A DNA stretch of 64,000 nucleotides from Tetragonia tetragonoides. Taxonomy: Eukaryota; Streptophyta; Magnoliopsida; Caryophyllales; Aizoaceae. The notes under the pieces are model-generated. The model ran no database searches and was not told the origin of the DNA. It worked only from the letters and a program-made list of their open reading frames with translations. Positions within the stretch are counted from its first letter, which is position 1. The number at the start of each line of letters is the position of its first letter. Made by a program: the position numbers and the translations under genes. The stretch is taken from the NCBI GenBank assembly GCA_038025085.1, contig CM076147.1, positions 42,244,766-42,308,765 of the forward strand, given 5' to 3'. Of the stretch, positions 61,712-64,000 are shown one piece after another.

Positions 61712-64000
61712 CTAGTGTGCATGCCCGTGTGCGATACACGGAATGTTACAGCCCTTTTTTTTTTTAATAATTTCTTTGATGGGTTGCCTTGCTTCAATTT
61801 GTTGTAATAATTTTCTTTTTCTTTTTTGGTACTAATTTTGTGATTAAGTGGTAAATAAAACTAATACACTACTAAAGAGGGATTTGGAAAGGTTCATCCA
61901 AAACCTAACCCTTAATTTGTTTAGGGGAAATATTAAAATGTTGGGGGGAGGGATACCCTCAAGTCATGGTAATATTCATTCACTAGTCGTGTATTACAGT
62001 TTTAGCTTATGACTAAAACAAATTTCATTAATTGGCTTGTGGTGCCTCTATAAAAATTAGAGATATCTAACCATAACTACATTGTTTGTTGCATTATAGT
62101 TCTACTTATTATGATTAGTCATACTGTAAACTTTAATCTATATTTGTCCGAGTGCTTAGGAAACGATTATTAACCTTTTATTAACAAACTTGAGAATACT
62201 TCGTCATAAAGTCCTTCTACCAAAGATAGTAGACAATGGATCAAAATGAACTAAGTACATCAAAAATCTATTGAAACAAAAATTGGGTGAACCATGTCCC
62301 AGCGCCTAGCGAGCGCCATGTACAATGTCCCTAGCGCACATGTCCCATGTCCCATGTTCCATGGGTGAAATCGGAATCTGGAAACCAAGATAACCGTCCC
62401 GAGGCACCGGAGGTTCTCTAGGGTGACGATAGACCCCCCGGAAAACTTTGGGCAAATATGAAAATCGGACACTGGGAAGCCGAAAATCAAAGCCTATATA
62501 TAATCCACGTTTTTTGAGCTTATGGAAGGTTCCGGAATGAAGGTGGATATTTTCACACCACATCACACGGGACACCCTTAGGTAACATAAGAGGCCTCCG
62601 GGGTCCATTACGGGTCCCTAATAGGCTTGTAAGATCGTTTTTACGGGACACCAATGTAAGGGTCAAAACATCGAATGAATGGGTGATATCGAAGTTTCAG
62701 GATCCGGATGACCCTCTCGGGGCACCGAGGGTCCTCTAGGGTCATGATGACTCCCCGGAGAAGTTTAGGCAAAAATGACACCCGAGCCCCCGAAAGCCAA
62801 AAACGAATGCTATAATCCACGTTTTGGGCTTCCGTGAGGCCACAGAATAAAGGTGAAAATTTTCGCACCATATCGCATGGAATACCCCTTAGGGACATGG
62901 GAGGCCCTCGGGGTCTATTATCGGGTCCGTAATAGGCTTGTAAACATGTTTTTACGGGACACCAATATGTAAGCGTTGGAACATCGAATGCATGGGTGAT
63001 ATCGAAGTTTGGGGATCCGGATGACCCTTCGGGGACACCGAGGGTCCTCTAGGGTCATGATAGACCTTCCGAAAAAGTTTGGGCAAAAATGACACCGGGG
63101 CCACCCGGAAGCCGATAACGAAGGCTATAATCCACGTTTTGGGCTTCCGGGAGCCCCGGAATAAATGTGAAAACTTTCGCACCAAATCGCATGGAACATC
63201 CCTTAGGGACATGTGAGGCCCTCAGGGTTTATTATCCGGTCCGTAATAGGCTTGTAAAGGCGTTTTTACGTGACACCAAATGTAAGCGTTGGAACATCGA
63301 ATGCATGGGTGATATCGAAGTTAGGGGATCCGGATGACCCTCGGTGCCCTCCCGGGGCACCGAGGGTCCCGTAGGGTTATGATAGACCTCCCGGAGAAGT
63401 TTGGGCAAAAATAACACCCGGGCCTCTAATAGCCGAAAACGAAACCGAGGGTCCTGTAGGGTTATGATAGACCTCCCGGAGAAGTTTGGGCAAAAATAAC
63501 ACCAGGGCCTCCAAAAGCCGAAAACGAAGACTATAATACCCTTTTTTGGGCTTCCGGGAGGCCCCGGTACAAAGGTGTAAATTTTTGCACCACATCGCAC
63601 AAAACACCCCTTGGGGACATGGGAAGCCATTGGGGTTGCTGATCCAATCTCAGATGGGCTTGGAGGGACGTTTTGCGGGACACTGGTGTGTAAGAGTCGG
63701 AATACCAAAGGCATGGGTGATATCGAAGTTGGGGGATACAGATGACCATCTAGGGGCACCGAGGGTCCTCTAAGGTCATGGTAGAGCCCACGGACATGTT
63801 TGGGCCAAAATGACGCCCGAGCTCCGAGAAGCCAAAAACGAAGGCTATCCACGTTTTTTGAGCTTCCGTGAAGCCCTGAAACGAAGGTGAATATTTTCGA
63901 ACCGCATCACACAGGACACCCCTAGGAGACATGGGAGACACGCAGGGTAGGTTATCGGGTTCTTGGTAGGTTTGAAGGGCCCTTACTCCATCAGAGGCTA
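61712..64000 (-). mobile_element. Helitron-like element with tandem array (copy 2, runs off the window)
   Basis: Starts, read on the minus strand, with the hairpin CCGTGT-ATCGC-ACACGG, GCATGCACA and CTAG. The first 570 bp match copy 1 (37518-38100) nearly word for word, including GGGATTTGGA, ATGTTGGGGGGAGGGAT and TTGGCTTGTGGTGCCTCTATAAAA. The 310-bp array follows. The far end is outside the window, so total length is unknown. The base after CTAG on the minus strand is G, not T. Confidence 0.55.
62340..64000. repeat. GC-rich tandem array, period about 312 bp, copy 2
   Basis: Same unit as 38180-40330. TTTTTACGGGACAC and variants recur at about 62637, 62950, 63262 and 63670. The last interval is about 408 bp because a block of about 90 bp (TAGGGTTATGATAGACCTCC through GCCGAAAACGAA) is duplicated at 63371-63525. 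The array reaches the end of the window. Confidence 0.92.

Overview
This is a eudicot plant nuclear window: AT-rich, with multi-exon genes showing GT-AG introns, plant-only families and abundant transposable elements. The sequence does not fix the species. Intact-looking genes are a VPS22/SNF8 ESCRT-II subunit (4.4-8.5 kb), a TOM1-type membrane protein (10.2-15.0 kb), an intronless FAD4-like plastid desaturase (16.9-17.8 kb), two small cysteine-rich secreted peptides (18.8-23.8 kb and 32.1-32.7 kb), an uncharacterised secreted protein that looks like a circularly permuted papain-fold enzyme (33.9-44.5 kb), a FAX5/6-type TMEM14 protein (56.2-59.0 kb) and a DTW-domain protein (60.0-61.3 kb). Two tandem tRNA-Val(AAC) genes lie at 2.4-2.6 kb. 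A decayed folate-biopterin transporter is at 0.7-1.9 kb.

The centre of the window is an old tandem segmental duplication. Unit A (about 16.84-30.2 kb) and unit B (about 30.3 kb onward) both carry, in order, FAD4-like (-), cysteine-rich peptide (-) and the papain-fold-like gene (+). Each unit lost something different. In A the third gene is a pseudogene that stops in intron 3, which places the duplication breakpoint. In B the FAD4-like copy has a frameshift between transit peptide and enzyme.

Unit A also took in a 4.19-kb hAT transposon with an intact transposase ORF and a perfect 8-bp target duplication, inside the intron of the peptide gene. It also gained an F-box/DUF295 gene, itself broken by a SINE-like insertion with a 15-bp target duplication. 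Unit B took in a 96-bp element with an 8-bp duplication, and its papain-like gene has a 5-kb intron housing a Helitron-like element filled with a GC-rich array of about 310-bp repeats. A second copy of that element begins at 61.7 kb and runs off the window.

From 46 to 54.3 kb there is a decaying F-box/DUF295 cluster split by a very young Ty1/copia (Tnt1-type) retrotransposon (47,011-52,673). Its two 796-bp LTRs look identical by eye and it has a CCCTC target duplication. At 54.5-55.5 kb there is a long-TIR element carrying gene-like filler, possibly Mutator-like. Several breaks are single-base frameshifts, so base-level assembly error must be excluded before calling all of them pseudogenes.
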